Shown: piece after piece, positions 11,635 through 23,003 of the stretch | How the letters are laid out: each line of letters opens with the position of its first letter | Position numbering within the stretch: position 1 is the stretch's first letter | Source of the DNA: Laetiporus sulphureus 93-53 | Lineage: Eukaryota > Basidiomycota > Agaricomycetes > Polyporales > Laetiporaceae | Reading direction: 5' to 3' | Length of the DNA stretch: 64,000 bases | NCBI RefSeq assembly: GCF_001632365.1 | Contig: NW_024468528.1 | Span: forward strand, 391,227 to 455,226 | The notes under the pieces: generated by a model | What the model was told of the DNA's origin: nothing | Database searches by the model: none | The model's input: the letters and a program-made list of their open reading frames with translations, nothing else | Program-made: the position numbers and the translations under genes

Positions 11635-14600
11635 CTATGGCGAGACCATGCCCACAGCGCCGTTACCGTTCGCTGTAGGTGTCATACTGTAGAACGTACC
11701 ACCACCATGAGATTCCGTCGTCCCGCCCAGATTCGGCGACATCAACAGCGAGGTCATATCCACATTGCCTTCGTTGAAGAGGGCCAAAATGTCATTCGCA
11801 GACATCGAAAGCGTGCTGTCGGTGTTCATCATGTCCATACCGCCGGGGGTGTCCATGAAGGTGGGCACCGCGCCGTTGGAGTGGCCTCCCAGTCCGAAGG
11901 CGTTTTGTGAGAGCGCATGCGCGACGTTCTGAGTCGATGGATTTGCCGATGGGGAGAAGGGTGCAGGTTCCTGGCTCGTGCCCCGCAGATCAAGGAACGC
12001 ATCGTTTGTTGAGAACTCTTCTGGGCTTCCATGATGTGAAGGTGAGTCCGCAGAGTTCGCAGGGGACCGTGCGCTCGAGGGTGTTTTCTTGCGCGCCGGG
12101 CGTACCCAGGGCGGGCGGTTGCTAGGCCCGGGTGTCTCAACGTTGCGCGACCCTTCCAGTGGGATTTGCGTCACTGGTGAAAACGTGATCGTCAGTGTAT
12201 AGTTCGACTACAGTGCATCAAAGTACCCACATCTACAGAATTCCTCCATAAGGTCGCCTGACCGCTGCCCACAAACATAGCGGCCACTGAAACGCTTCAA
12301 CAAGCCGACACACGAACGCAGCGCTTCCAGGCCAGGGGCAATCAGCGGTTGCATCCGCTCCGGATGACAACACAACAAGATGGCGACCAACGTGCGGCCG
12401 GCAGCAGTGAGCTGATGGATGACATGCACGCCGTCTACAAAGTGGACGTCAGCACCTCCTGCACAACCAATTAACATTAAACTATCAACTCACAGTACGT
12501 CATCAGACCTTTCGCCGCGATATGCAAATGGGACGAGACGATCTGCAGTGCACACGCATGCGCCGCCCGCATCGCCTCGCTCTCTGCTTCCGTTTGCTCG
12601 CCCGCATACTGGCCCTGTGTCCGCTCCGCGACCATCTCCGAGAACCGATGCCGGTGGATGAGCATCCGCACATACTGCTGCGCGCAGTGCAGCCGGCTCG
12701 CCTGTGTCACCCGCAATACATCGTCGCTCATCATCGTCTCCACCGAATGCGCCCAATGGGGCGGTATCGATCGCACGATCTCGTCCAACAGCGCCTCTTC
12801 CTCGCAGAGCTCCTTCGCGCGCTTGAAAGGGCCGAGCACGGCCGTCGCGCGCGCTAAGAATGGTGAGGACCCATCGCTAAAGTTGCATGGGGGCGGGATA
12901 TCGACCACGGACTCCAGCACGACGAAGGTACGCACGCAGCTCACGAATGCGCTCATGCGACTTTCGGTCTCGGCAGGCTGCACACCGACGCCATCGCGCG
13001 TGATGCATTCGTCATCCACGATAGCCGGCTCGCCAACATCGCAATCGCGTAGGCGAATCATGGGCGGACGGCCAAAGTACGAACTCGCCTGCTTGTCCCA
13101 TAGATATACGCACCAGAACGTGCGCTTCCGGACCTCGTCTTCGATTGCGTCGAAGACGTCATAGTCGTCCACCGAGCGGTGAAGGCCGATATCGATGGAA
13201 AGCGTCACCGCCTCTGAGAGCAAGCCGAACGCTCTAGACAGCTTGCCTGAGCCCACCGCGTACACGCCTGCGATGAGTACGCCTTGCACGGTGTAAATGG
13301 TCGGCCGATCGGCACTCGGGAGCGTCCGCAACCGCCCGAAGAGGTCAAACCACTGTGCGCCAGCACTATTGCCATCAGCTGGGTCCGCACGGACGCGAGG
13401 GTCGTCGATATGTCTTGATGAGAGACAGCATATAGCTACGATGAAGCTCGCAAATCCAGGCTCGCCCCATTTTCGAGGGTTACCGTAATCCTAATCGGAT
13501 GGACAAGATGAACAAGATGAACAAACGTAATTATGTTCACATACGTACCGCAAGGAATGTCGGCACATGAAGGAAAGGCATTAAGTAATATGATGTCGAC
13601 AGGAAACACTGCACCAAGCTGTCAGATCTTCCGTCAGCCAATTGTTCGACGCTCAGTCTCACGACAAACACACACCTATCCATGAGTTCCGGAGCAATGA
13701 ACGACGTGATAAGCTTCCAAATCATCTCCGGATTATTGTCCGTCCTCTTCGACGTCCTGTCCGGGAACCAATCGCCCATCGCCGCCTGCGCATGGCCATT
13801 TTGGCTCGTCCAAGCTTGTACCTGCATCCCTGCCACTTTCTCGGGGTCCGGTTTCGGCACGACACCCCTCTTCTCAACCAATAAATCTAACAATGGCAGC
13901 CCAGATGTCTCGCCCTGCCAACGCGTATAACCTTCATCGTCAAAATACAAATACGAGGACGACAATGCGATGCGCGGAGGCTCCTCTACAATGTTTTCTG
14001 GACCCGCGTTTGGTACGCTTCCCGGGCTACGGTTTCGCGCCGCCTTCACGGGCGCGAAGAATGTCGATGGGTTCATGAGTGGATAAGAGCTAAGCGACGG
14101 CGGCGGCACCGCCGTAGGAAAGATATGTGTCGACGACGCAAACGACGCGTGTGGATTCGTGGTAGGGTCAATCGGTGAGAGCCTGCTTGTGGTGGTGCTT
14201 CCCCCGGCAGCGAATACGGCAGGTGGAATAGCCTGAATGAGCGTCTCCAGATGGTGCATGCGATCTTCGAGCGTCGCCGCCCGCCTGAATTGCGATATTC
14301 GATTAGCGCTTTCGTCGAAAGATAGACAAGTACGCAGATACGGGAAGAGCGGAGCAGGCACGGCGCGTCGAGCAGCCGTCGTGGTTGGTTGGGTCGAACC
14401 CCGCGAAACGAGCACAAGGGGTGTCCTGGTGTCTCCCCGCATTAAGTCCGCTACAGCCTTGCATCACACACACACCGAACACACCGCGGCACCTGACTGT
14501 CTGGCTGGCCTTCTTCACGAGAACTCGAGCATTCGAGCATACGTGAGGCCCAGGCCAATGGTAACGAGCTTAAATGACGGGAAGGAAGACAGGATGAAGG

Positions 14601-15988
14601 TTTGCGTGAATATATGCGCGTAAAGCGTCGCACATCAGCCCTGCGGGTAGGAAGGCAGTCTAATGCTACCTTGCCTACCGAGGGATTCTCGGCGCATTCC
14701 TGGAGTGCCTCAGCGGCTATCAACCAGCAAGCTCCAAGCCAGAAATACAAGCATATACGGAGCCGATGTACTGAACATAGCCGTAGAGTACGACCACCCG
14801 CACAGCTGAAGTGATCGGTGGCCAAGCTCTTACATCAATGTTCCAACACAGACATAGCACCCCCTGAGGCGCACTCGCGCCACGCTCGGGCCGGGGCGCT
14901 GCACCGCCTCATACATGGAAGCGACAGACCACGCGACTCGCTGACGTGTGTTCATAAGGTCCGGCGACTGGCCCGCAGCGTAACGTCACCACCAGTGCCA
15001 TCATAGGCCGGTGTATCCAACACTGATGTCAGAAGGCTGTGCGCTCTCGAGCCTCTCCTCATAATGCAGACTCCACATCGCAATCGAGTCTGACGAGTGT
15101 GGCAGCAGCACTGGGATGCAATGTGCGTCGTCTGAGCTCGCGGATAAAAACCGCCCCGTATATGCGGTATTCTTCCGCAAATCAATACCTCCGCGCATAT
15201 AAGGATCGCGAGCGGTGGGAAATGTCCCAGATGACCCAGATGGGACATCGCGTCTCAAGATCGGCCACAATCCCTTCCCCTGTGCGGTAGCGCAGAGATG
15301 ATAGAGTGACTGGCACGATCATCGGCGCTTAACGTCGTCGTCTTGAGCAAGGAATAAATGCGCATATACGCACGACGTCTCACGACGCGAGGTCGAGAGA
15401 TAAGGAAGTAGCATGCAGCGCCATCGTCCCGCCCGCGGTTCAGCACGACTCTCCCATCTCATCCCGGCCCAACCCGCCACACTTCCAAGTTCCCTCCTTT
15501 ACCCACAACCAATGGGAAAGACAAAGAAAACAACACTCACTTTGACTTGTGCGGATGCGTACGCTTCCCCGGCTCCTCAAACGTACATGCCGAGTTCGAC
15601 GTCAGACACGACTGGCAAGGATGACCTTCATCGCACTTGATCCGTCGCCGCCTACACAAAAACACACACGCGGAGCACACGAATGAGCCTCCCGCTCAAT
15701 CACGCAGCAAGGCACCGCTCGCTCACCGACAACGGTCGCACGCCCTACCCCAAACCAACATTAGGACCAATCAGCATTCATTTCCAGCACGGACAAAGGG
15801 ACCGCTCACCGACTCAGCTTGAACCTGCGCTCCTTGAGGATCGCCGCAGCACTGCTGCTACTGCTGGCGCTCGCTGCATTCGACGAGGACGCGGGCGCCG
15901 CCGGAGTGCCAGGCGCAGATCCATTACTAGTAGTAGAGGGCTTCACCTCGGGAGCAGGCTCCTCGGTCGTGATCGCAGCTGGCGACAT
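11635..15988 (-). CDS. Zn2Cys6 fungal-specific transcription factor
   Basis: Eight exons on the minus strand: 15810-15988, 15727-15744, 15541-15651, 13676-14284, 13549-13627, 12494-13490, 12231-12434, 11635-12173. They sum to 911 aa. The N-terminus ([10 protein letters not shown]) is Ser/Ala-rich. A complete binuclear zinc cluster follows: CDRC, then [23 protein letters not shown], that is C-X2-C-X6-C-X5-C-X2-C-X6-C. Its first two cysteines are encoded by an 18-nt exon. A linker ([17 protein letters not shown]) looks like the usual dimerisation helix. The Fungal_trans regulatory domain covers exons 4-7 ([38 protein letters not shown]). The Ser/Pro-rich C-terminus could be an activation domain. 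Exons 3 and 4 join in frame across a 1,256-nt intron, exceptional here. It binds DNA in the nucleus; target genes unknown. Confidence 0.88.
14285..15540 (-). other. 1,256-nt intron inside the Zn2Cys6 gene
   Basis: The donor GTGAGTGTTG and an acceptor ending GCAATTCAG, with a GCTAATC branch-like sequence, bound this intron. Splicing gives HKSK joined to RAATLED with the lysine codon split 2+1. Other introns of the gene are 48-75 nt. I found no gene, repeat or terminal inverted repeat inside it. It could contain an old insertion, an alternative promoter or an unrecognised exon. Confidence 0.65.
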
Positions 15989-16752
15989 CTTCGCAGCCCA
16001 AGAAAACCCACAGAAAGACTAATCACGCTAAGCAGAAGCAAGAACAGAAACGCAGACAAGAAGAGAGAGCGCAGAACACGAAGGGTGGGCAGAAAGCAGC
16101 GAGAACGGGACAGCGTCTGGATGGAACTCGGGCCTGAGAGTGAGAGCGAGAACGAGTAGCCAGATTACCAAGTCACTCCTTCAGGTGCGCGCTCGCACGG
16201 GGTCCCACCGGCCCGTCCCGGCGGCACGTCCGGGGTCCGCCTCACGCGCGGCTCCGGGAACCATCAGCCTGAGAAAGCTTTCAAGCAAAGCTGGCGAACG
16301 TCGACAGGGTTGATCGCGAGGAGCAGACGCTGCGTATATATGCAGGCGGCACGGAGGCGACGGCTTGCCTGCGCCCGCTCAATTGCCGCATCACTTTTGG
16401 AAGCGTCACCCACAGCGATAGTACCATTAACGTCGATATTCACACACAACCTGTGGGAGAGACACATGCACGGCGAAACTGTGAAGTCGATGCGCACAAA
16501 TCTTGTGGCCTCCGATCTCATCCGCCGGACTATGGCGAATAAAGCTCATAGGACGAAATGACGACTTTAGATGAAATGATCTGTACGCTTGCGAACAGCA
16601 CCGTATATATCGATGCGATATGTCGTCGGCGCTCTGGCAAGCATTCGTCACACGAATGAATATAGGTATTCGCCGTGCGCTCGTCTGAGCCCTTGGTATA
16701 CACCAGCGACAGGTATCACCAGTCCACATCTGCTAGCGATAATACAATATTC
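15989..16752. other. Intergenic region, Zn2Cys6 promoter
   Basis: This lies between the 3' end of the carrier and the start of the Zn2Cys6 gene, both on the minus strand. No gene is supported. 16185-16260 is strikingly GC-rich (GGTCCCACCGGCCCGTCCC), perhaps part of the regulator's promoter. Confidence 0.4.
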
Positions 16753-18438
16753 TCACGCATCACCTCGCCATTCTCTCGTCCAATCAACCAAATTCCTGAG
16801 CTGTTCAAGCGTCACAAAAATCAGAATCGTCGTCGGCTGCAGACGCATCCACGCCGGCAGCCAACCCCTAAACATGAACATTGCACCCTCGTTCCGGAAC
16901 GACGTCCTAATCACTTGCAGCGTCGACTGTGCATGACGATGAAAGAGCAGTCAGTAATGACGCAACAAGCAGAGGGCAGAAAGAAGAAAAAGTAGCAGGA
17001 TCGTGACGAGACTCACACTTCCTTCCTTCCCTGATGCACTCATGATGCGGCTCTACAACAGAAAGTTATTGTTCAGAAACTATTCACACGATATACATTG
17101 GGCGTACTTGCCTTGATCACATCCGCTGGCGAACACACCGTCGTGGCCACAGTGCCCTAGAACCCACATTCTGTCAAACTCGCGCCGTACGTTGCCAGAA
17201 CGTAGAGATACCCACAGCACCGAAGCTCGCGGTGACATGCACGCCAATGTTGTCCTCAAAGTAGCCTGTTTTCAGAAGCTCCGCTTTGAAGAAATCATAC
17301 CTACCGCGCATGTGATGTCATCAGCATGCATAGAAAGCGCATATATGCGGCTGATGGATACGCACGACGCGAGCTGACTCGCATTCATCAGCACTGCACG
17401 AAACACATTGGGGCCTAAACCCCGTCCGAGGGATGACCAGCCCTCCTCGCGCACCATCTACATATCACCCATACCGGAGGCAACCCCAGATGTTCGATCA
17501 CATGAGCCTAGCAGGTCGCTTCAAAAACAGTCTCCAGCATACCCGATAAAGCCCATCAATTGCATTCTTGTAGTTCAACCGCTTCTCTGGCGGCTTGGCA
17601 AAGTCGCCCTGCAGGCGAACCTATACACAGCAAAGCGCACGTGCATCAGTCACCCGCCCGCCATCGCTGTGTGAATAGCAAGTACGCACCATGATGATCT
17701 CTACCCGGCGCAATCAGAAGGCAAGTCAATCTCAGAATCTCAACGACACGATCTGACAGCACGCACCTCCAGGATTGCCGACCAACCCGGCAATGCCTCC
17801 CGCTACACACGAACCCCGAATCAGTCGGATCGACAATGGTACGGACCAGCGGAGATACGCACCCATGCTCCCCGAGAGTGCAAGCTTCCATGCGGGCGCG
17901 TGCGGGCCTGCTCCAAACCCATCAGATTAGCTTCTCATACAGATCTCACATTCGCGACGCACCAGCCCCTGTGATCTTCTTACTCTCGTCGTACGCCCAG
18001 AAGCGGCAGAGCGAGTAGGACATTTGACGAAGCCACGTGCCCGTGATGCCATCAAACAGGCCCCGCACGCCTGCCGTGCGCACCGTTTTGCGCAGCGACT
18101 GGATCATGCCCTTGTCCCCTGTCGCCTGCATGCGAACCTTGGTCAAATCGAGCGGGCTACATGTGCACACGAGCACGAGAAAAGCGGTCAGGGTGCACGA
18201 CCACCTGCAAGTGCATCGGTCACATACTGGGTGACGGACGCGGCGATGGTGGCAGCGACGCCTGTGTTGCCGACCGAGCGGAGATAAGATCGCCAGTCAG
18301 TCATTGACGGAATGAAAGGCTTCTATTCGTATCAAGCGCACCTCCGAGCCAGAATGGATAGGGCTTCTTCTTAGTAAGGGCGACAGCGGGCGATGAGTTC
18401 GCAAGCATGGCCGAAGTGGAATCGAGAGTCTTGGACAT
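16753..18438 (-). CDS. DIC1: Mitochondrial dicarboxylate carrier (SLC25 family)
   Basis: Twelve exons: 18342-18438, 18228-18261, 17963-18156, 17863-17907, 17767-17802, 17690-17700, 17543-17620, 17366-17457, 17216-17300, 17112-17156, 17017-17052, 16753-16926. They give 308 aa, the normal carrier length. The three PxD/ExxK repeats of SLC25 carriers are visible: HPLDLTKVRMQ, NPGEIIMVRLQGDF and SPADVIKSRIM. Segments such as GLFDGITGTWLRQMSYSLCRFWAYDESKK, PNVFRAVLMNASQLASYDFFK and FRGWLPAWMRLQPTTILIFVTLEQL are typical of fungal Dic1, which exchanges malate or succinate for phosphate across the inner mitochondrial membrane. The 11-nt sixth exon encodes part of the second signature. The intron after exon 10 has a GC donor (AAG|GCAAGT). 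The substrate is inferred from similarity. Confidence 0.92.
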
Positions 18439-19848
18439 GGTGGCCGTGGGTATTGGATTTGGGTACGTGTTCTCAGTTCAGGGCACGGCCTTGGAATTGA
18501 GATAGAAACAAGAGGGTCCACCTTTTCCTCGCGCAAGCGCAGTGTGGAACAGCCAACACTATGCGCGGTGAGTATATAAGAGAGACGGCGGTGCGTTGCA
18601 GGCGGACCGACACTATTATAGCCGTGGACCGGTGCACGAGACTGCTGCTGTGCCGGTTTGGACCGAACACCGCTCCCAAGAGACACGATCCGCGCGAAAA
18701 GTGGAGAGGGAAAGCCTGGGGAAGCTAGTGTGAGGACCGAGGTCCCGCGAGTCAGGAAATGCGGGGCAGCGAGCACCTGATCTAGCACATGACCGCGGCG
18801 TCCCGCCCAGCATGGAGCCAGCATCGCACGACACTGAGCGATGCGCGCTATGTGGTGAGTCGGTGATGTCTGTGCCGGACGTGAAATGGTCTTCAGGAAC
18901 AATTAATTCCAGCGGAAGGAACGAACGAGACGCGCGCTGTTATCGATGGAATGCGGGGTTAGCGCTCGCGCCGTCGCGGGGTAGACTTTCATGACAAATT
19001 GGTGCATACGAAATCTCTCGACGTCGATTGGTCAAAACACGCGCACGTGAGCAATGAGATTTCGCTTGAATGCGTCGTAGCAACCGCTACGCGGTGGCAT
19101 AACGCAGGTCCAGTCCCACATCTTTCAGCACAGAATGAACGATTCAGACAAGTCCGAATTCACCAACAGGCATCACTGATCATCTGGCACTTACAGGAAC
19201 TATACCCGACGTCGGCGTCTTCGCTGAAAGTGGCACACGAGCAGCGTGGATGGAGGAGAAAGAGAGGCAAGATGCATTCGACGCGGGCCAGCACCCGACG
19301 TGTCATTATAGCATTGCAAGAATGCGGACTTTTGATTGGTGACAGCGTCGCGATCTTCCTATCGGCAATGGTCTTACTGTTCCAGGTAAGTAAGCGGGGG
19401 AACAATGACGGAGCAATCGGCTGTATGTATTGAACATCAGCCACCGTTTGTCGTTCCCGCCGTCAAACCAAATATCTGAGCAATCTTTCACCACATCTTC
19501 CGAGGCATTGACTTCATCCACATGCGCCTTTATGCTGCTTAGACAGGCCTGAAACTTTGGTGACGTGTGACTCGGCTACTATCTAAATCGTACGTACCCT
19601 CTCATCTGTAGGGCTCGAAGGTTATATGCTACCCTGTGGCATAGATGAACACATGTTTGAACCCAAAAGATCGACTAGTTTACATTTTATACATGAGAAT
19701 GCGGGGAAACACATTGCCAGTCAGTATTCCGCCCTCACGCGCATGGTCCGAGGGAGAGTGTGTTTATAGTTTGTGAGGTCATGGATGTTCACGTTTCAGA
19801 CGTCGCAAGCAGACAGGAAACCACAGCCCAGTCAGAGATGATCACCAG
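18439..19848. other. Intergenic region, no gene seen
   Basis: The carrier promoter is presumably at 18439-18800. A plus-strand open stretch at 18999-19433 (144 codons) has no recognisable domain and unlikely composition, so I do not call it. Nothing else supported. Confidence 0.4.
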
Positions 19849-21925
19849 TCATATCTGCAAAGACCCAAGAAGCACCAGCCCGCTGACCATGCCGACCAAG
19901 AGAGGAATCCATAGAGCTACGTTGTTCGTGCAGGTAGCAGCGCCACTAGTCCAGAACACAGACACATTTGAAGAGTGCGTCGGCGGCGGAATAATGTCCA
20001 AGCCTGACAAGGTCGGCGCCAGAGTTCCAGAAGGAGCCGCATTGGAGGTTGCTATCCGTGCCTTTTAGTTCCCCAAAGAGAATGGTACAGAGTGTTTCGA
20101 CCACACACCTGGAAACCCGCCGTTAGATATGGCTGCTTCTACCGCATCTTGCAGGTCCTGCGTTACATTTGCCGGAACCGTAGAGAGCAGGCCTACCCGA
20201 GGAGGATCCTGAGATGGATGTGTCAGATTGCCATAGTAATATGCAACCATAGCACTGTTCATAGGCAATAATTATCGTGATTAGCATCCTTTATGCGAGC
20301 TGAACGACGCACGACTTCAAGAACGGGTCACCCAAACTCCAGCTGTACAGGAAGCCGCCCACACCAGGCGGATCCGTCGCCGCCAGTGCAGGTGAGCACT
20401 TTGCCACTGCGTCGTCGCCAGACTCGCTCGAAATCGGACGCGCAAAGTCGCGCGGGTCGACGGGGAAGAGCATGCCGCCGATCAGAAACGAGAGGTTGTG
20501 CGCTACGCTGCAATCGAACGTCGAGCCAGTGCGCGCGACAATATGACTCAGGATGTCGCGCGGGCCGCGGATGAGTGAATTTCCCTGAAAGTGGATAACT
20601 TAGCAGCAGAGGAGCTCCACCCATGAGCAACCTACGGTATCAATCAGCGCCGACAGCGATATAGCTGGTGACGCCAGCGCGGATTGGGGCAGCTTGACGT
20701 CGTCAAAATACACGTCGTCTACGGGAACCTCCCAAACCAACGGATACACCTGCGTAAAAATGAACGGGGAACACCACTGTGACACCTATCCAAGACCTTG
20801 TTCACGTACCTCATTCGGCGCATCCGTTGGCGGAGGCAGCCCACCTTGATCCGCCGTGTACGCCCTCACGGGCACCCACACCAACTGCTCCTCACGTACG
20901 CCCGCCGGCAGCCCACCGAGCGAGAGCACCCCGGCGTTCCCGCCCAACTGAACAGTGTCGCGCTGAAGTGTCGTTGTGATAAGCGGCTGGTCCAGCGCCT
21001 GCTGCAGCACAAGCCGTGCGAGCAGAGGCCCGAACATCGCAAATGAGGCAATCGCAAAGTCGGTGTGGGACGGATCAGACAGACGCTTCCTGCGCTTGGT
21101 GATCGCAGGGGTGAGAAATTCGAAGGAGGGAAAGGGTGGATGGCCGATGGTGCCCGTGTCGACGTTGCTAGAGATGTTTGGCGATAGCTCGCGTTTGGAG
21201 AGAGGAGATCCTTCATCAGCGAGTGCGGCTTGCAGGAGCTGGCGCCAGATCATACTGAGTTGCAGAAGGTGTTCAGTGGATCGTGCGGTTTCCCAAAGTG
21301 AAATACTCACCTGATTGGCGGGAACCCCAGTCCCAGGATACCTGCAGATCCGGTTTGGAACACGGTGGTGTTTGTTCGATTAATGGCAGCAAAGCTCTGG
21401 TTATTGGTGGATAGACCGGCAATGCCTGCCATGTCCCCACCAATGGGCCCAGAGGCGTATGTTCCCGTGCGAGAGTCACCATAGAAGAGCTCAGCATCTA
21501 GACCAGTCGGTTGGAATGCTGTATGAGAGTAGAGTGGTATTTCGGCCTCAGAGCCATTGCCAGTGTATGCATCGGAGACGAGCCACAAGTCGGATGACCC
21601 GGTGTCTAGAACACATCAGTGCAGAAACACGAGTAAGAAAACTCAGACGCACCCACAACCAGCGTCGTGACAGTGCTTCCGACGCTCATGACGACATTGT
21701 AGGTGCTATCCGAATCAGTCAACATCCTTCGCCAACGCGTAGTATCACATACACATCAAGGACATCCCCCAGTCCAATCGCTGTCGAGCCATTGTCTCTC
21801 TTGTCTAGTCTTCTAGTCACCGTACGATACAGTGGAAGATCTATTCCAACTGCAAAAGGAATCACAATCAACAAGACCTGCAGGAGGGAAAAGACATAGG
21901 ATCTCGCAGAGATAAAAGAAGGCAT
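19849..21925 (-). CDS. A1 family (pepsin-like) aspartic protease, signal peptide and C-terminal hydrophobic anchor
   Basis: Eight exons: 21753-21925, 21653-21705, 21311-21605, 20810-21254, 20636-20776, 20313-20584, 20107-20254, 19849-20061; 579 aa. The N-terminus has a clear signal peptide (VFSLLQVLLIVIPFAV). A short pro-region follows, ending in a dibasic KR that could be a Kex2 site. Both catalytic Asp motifs are present: VVDTGSSDLWLVSDA, with its Asp codon split by an intron, and ALIDTGNSLI, where Asn replaces the more usual Thr or Ser. A hydrophobic segment near the C-terminus (LWIPLLVGMVSGLVLLGSL) after a Ser/Thr/Pro-rich stretch suggests membrane anchoring. It is probably a cell-surface or secreted endoprotease. 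Substrate unknown. Confidence 0.88.
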
Positions 21926-22231
21926 GGCGGTCGACTGTTTCAGGTCAGTGTGCAACTCCAGGATCCACGACCAGCGCGGATGGGTAGGTTGTCTGATTAA
22001 GATGAATGAAACTGAGAACAACGGATGGCGGCGGTTAGGACAGGCCAAATCACGGGCGGGATAAGATGTGACGTTCGCTGCCACTTCGGGTAGCATGTGA
22101 CGTCACATGTGACGGAGTGTACGCACCTCCCCCCCGGGTCCTACCCACCCCCCAGAACCCACTACTGTCGTAGCGGGAATAAAGCTCGAAATCCGAGGAA
22201 GTAGGACATACATCGCGAATGAGAGTGGACG

Positions 22232-22506
22232 ATGCCGCCAGAGTGGATCTTCCATCGAAGTCTCGGTGAGTGCACCATCATTTATTCGCTACCCAGTTTG
22301 CACACAGCATTTCCGGTGTGTGTGCAGCCGCAGGCCAAATGCATTCACAAATTGTATTAGATGAAGTCCTTGACATCCTCCGTCTGGCAAAGAACGGAAG
22401 GCATGCGGAACCTGAACGATTACCAGATCTCGCAGTGGAAGAACTCCGAGCCTTCGCTGATCTACTCGCCATGTGGTATCTGGAGGATGTCTTTCAACAA
22501 CATTAG
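22232..22506 (+). CDS. Possible small two-exon gene, hypothetical
   Basis: Exon 22232-22265 joined to 22328-22506 (GT-AG, 62-nt intron) gives about 70 aa starting MPPEWIFHRS, with a Leu/Glu-rich helix (LDEVLDILRLAKNGRH, LAVEELRAFADLLAMWYLEDV). No family recognised. It ends within a few bases of the end of a minus-strand open frame, so at most one of the two may be real. Confidence 0.35.
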
Positions 22507-22937
22507 TTACATACACCCGTCATTACAGGCAGGCTGACGAAACGCTCCTGGATCATATGCCTCTCGAAGAGCAGAAAAAAGAGACCATGATCGTCAACAC
22601 AAGTGGTACCAGATACCTGAACCGCCACAGCGACCGTGCGGTCTCCCACAGCAAGCTCGAATATGCCGCTCGGCGTATAGATGAGTAGCTTATCGCTTCT
22701 GGCGACGGCAACACTTTTTTGTATAATTACGTGAAAGGTCGAGTGGCCATCCCGTTCATTGCAAATTCGCGGAGACACCACCTGCCGCGGAGTTACGATC
22801 GCAGCATACATGGAACCCGTCGAATGGCCGGAGAACTCATGCTTGATGGTGTCTTTGATCTCTCCTCCTCGTGGGAACGCATCCGTAAAGTTAAATAGTG
22901 CTTCGTATCCCCGAAGCCCTTCCAACTTCATCTCCAC
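22503..22937 (-). CDS. Possible hypothetical protein, minus strand
   Basis: A single open frame of up to 144 codons with ordinary protein composition (MKLEGLRGYEALFNFTDAFP, then SDKLLIYTPSGIFELAVGDR). No domain recognised. It starts only about 65 bp from the start of the plus-strand gene at 23004, so a shared very short promoter would be needed. An upstream exon or a false call are both possible. Confidence 0.3.
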   Translation of the reverse strand: MEMKLEGLRGYEALFNFTDAFPRGGEIKDTIKHEFSGHSTGSMYAAIVTPRQVVSPRICNERDGHSTFHVIIQKSVAVARSDKLLIYTPSGIFELAVGDRTVAVAVQVSGTTCVDDHGLFFLLFERHMIQERFVSLPVMTGVCN

Positions 22938-23003
22938 AACGCCTCTGTTTCCAGAGCCTCAGTGGAGTAATCTGCATATCCTTCCCGGCAATATTACCTC
23001 AGC

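Noticed and set aside
14303..14518. Cys-containing segment ([16 protein letters not shown]) first taken as the second half of the zinc cluster
   Set aside because: A complete C-X2-C-X6-C-X5-C-X2-C-X6-C cluster was found upstream at 15541-15744 and joins in frame to the linker, so this segment is intronic.
18999..19433. 144-codon plus-strand open frame between the carrier and protease genes
   Set aside because: No domain, no splice partners, composition like random GC-balanced DNA.
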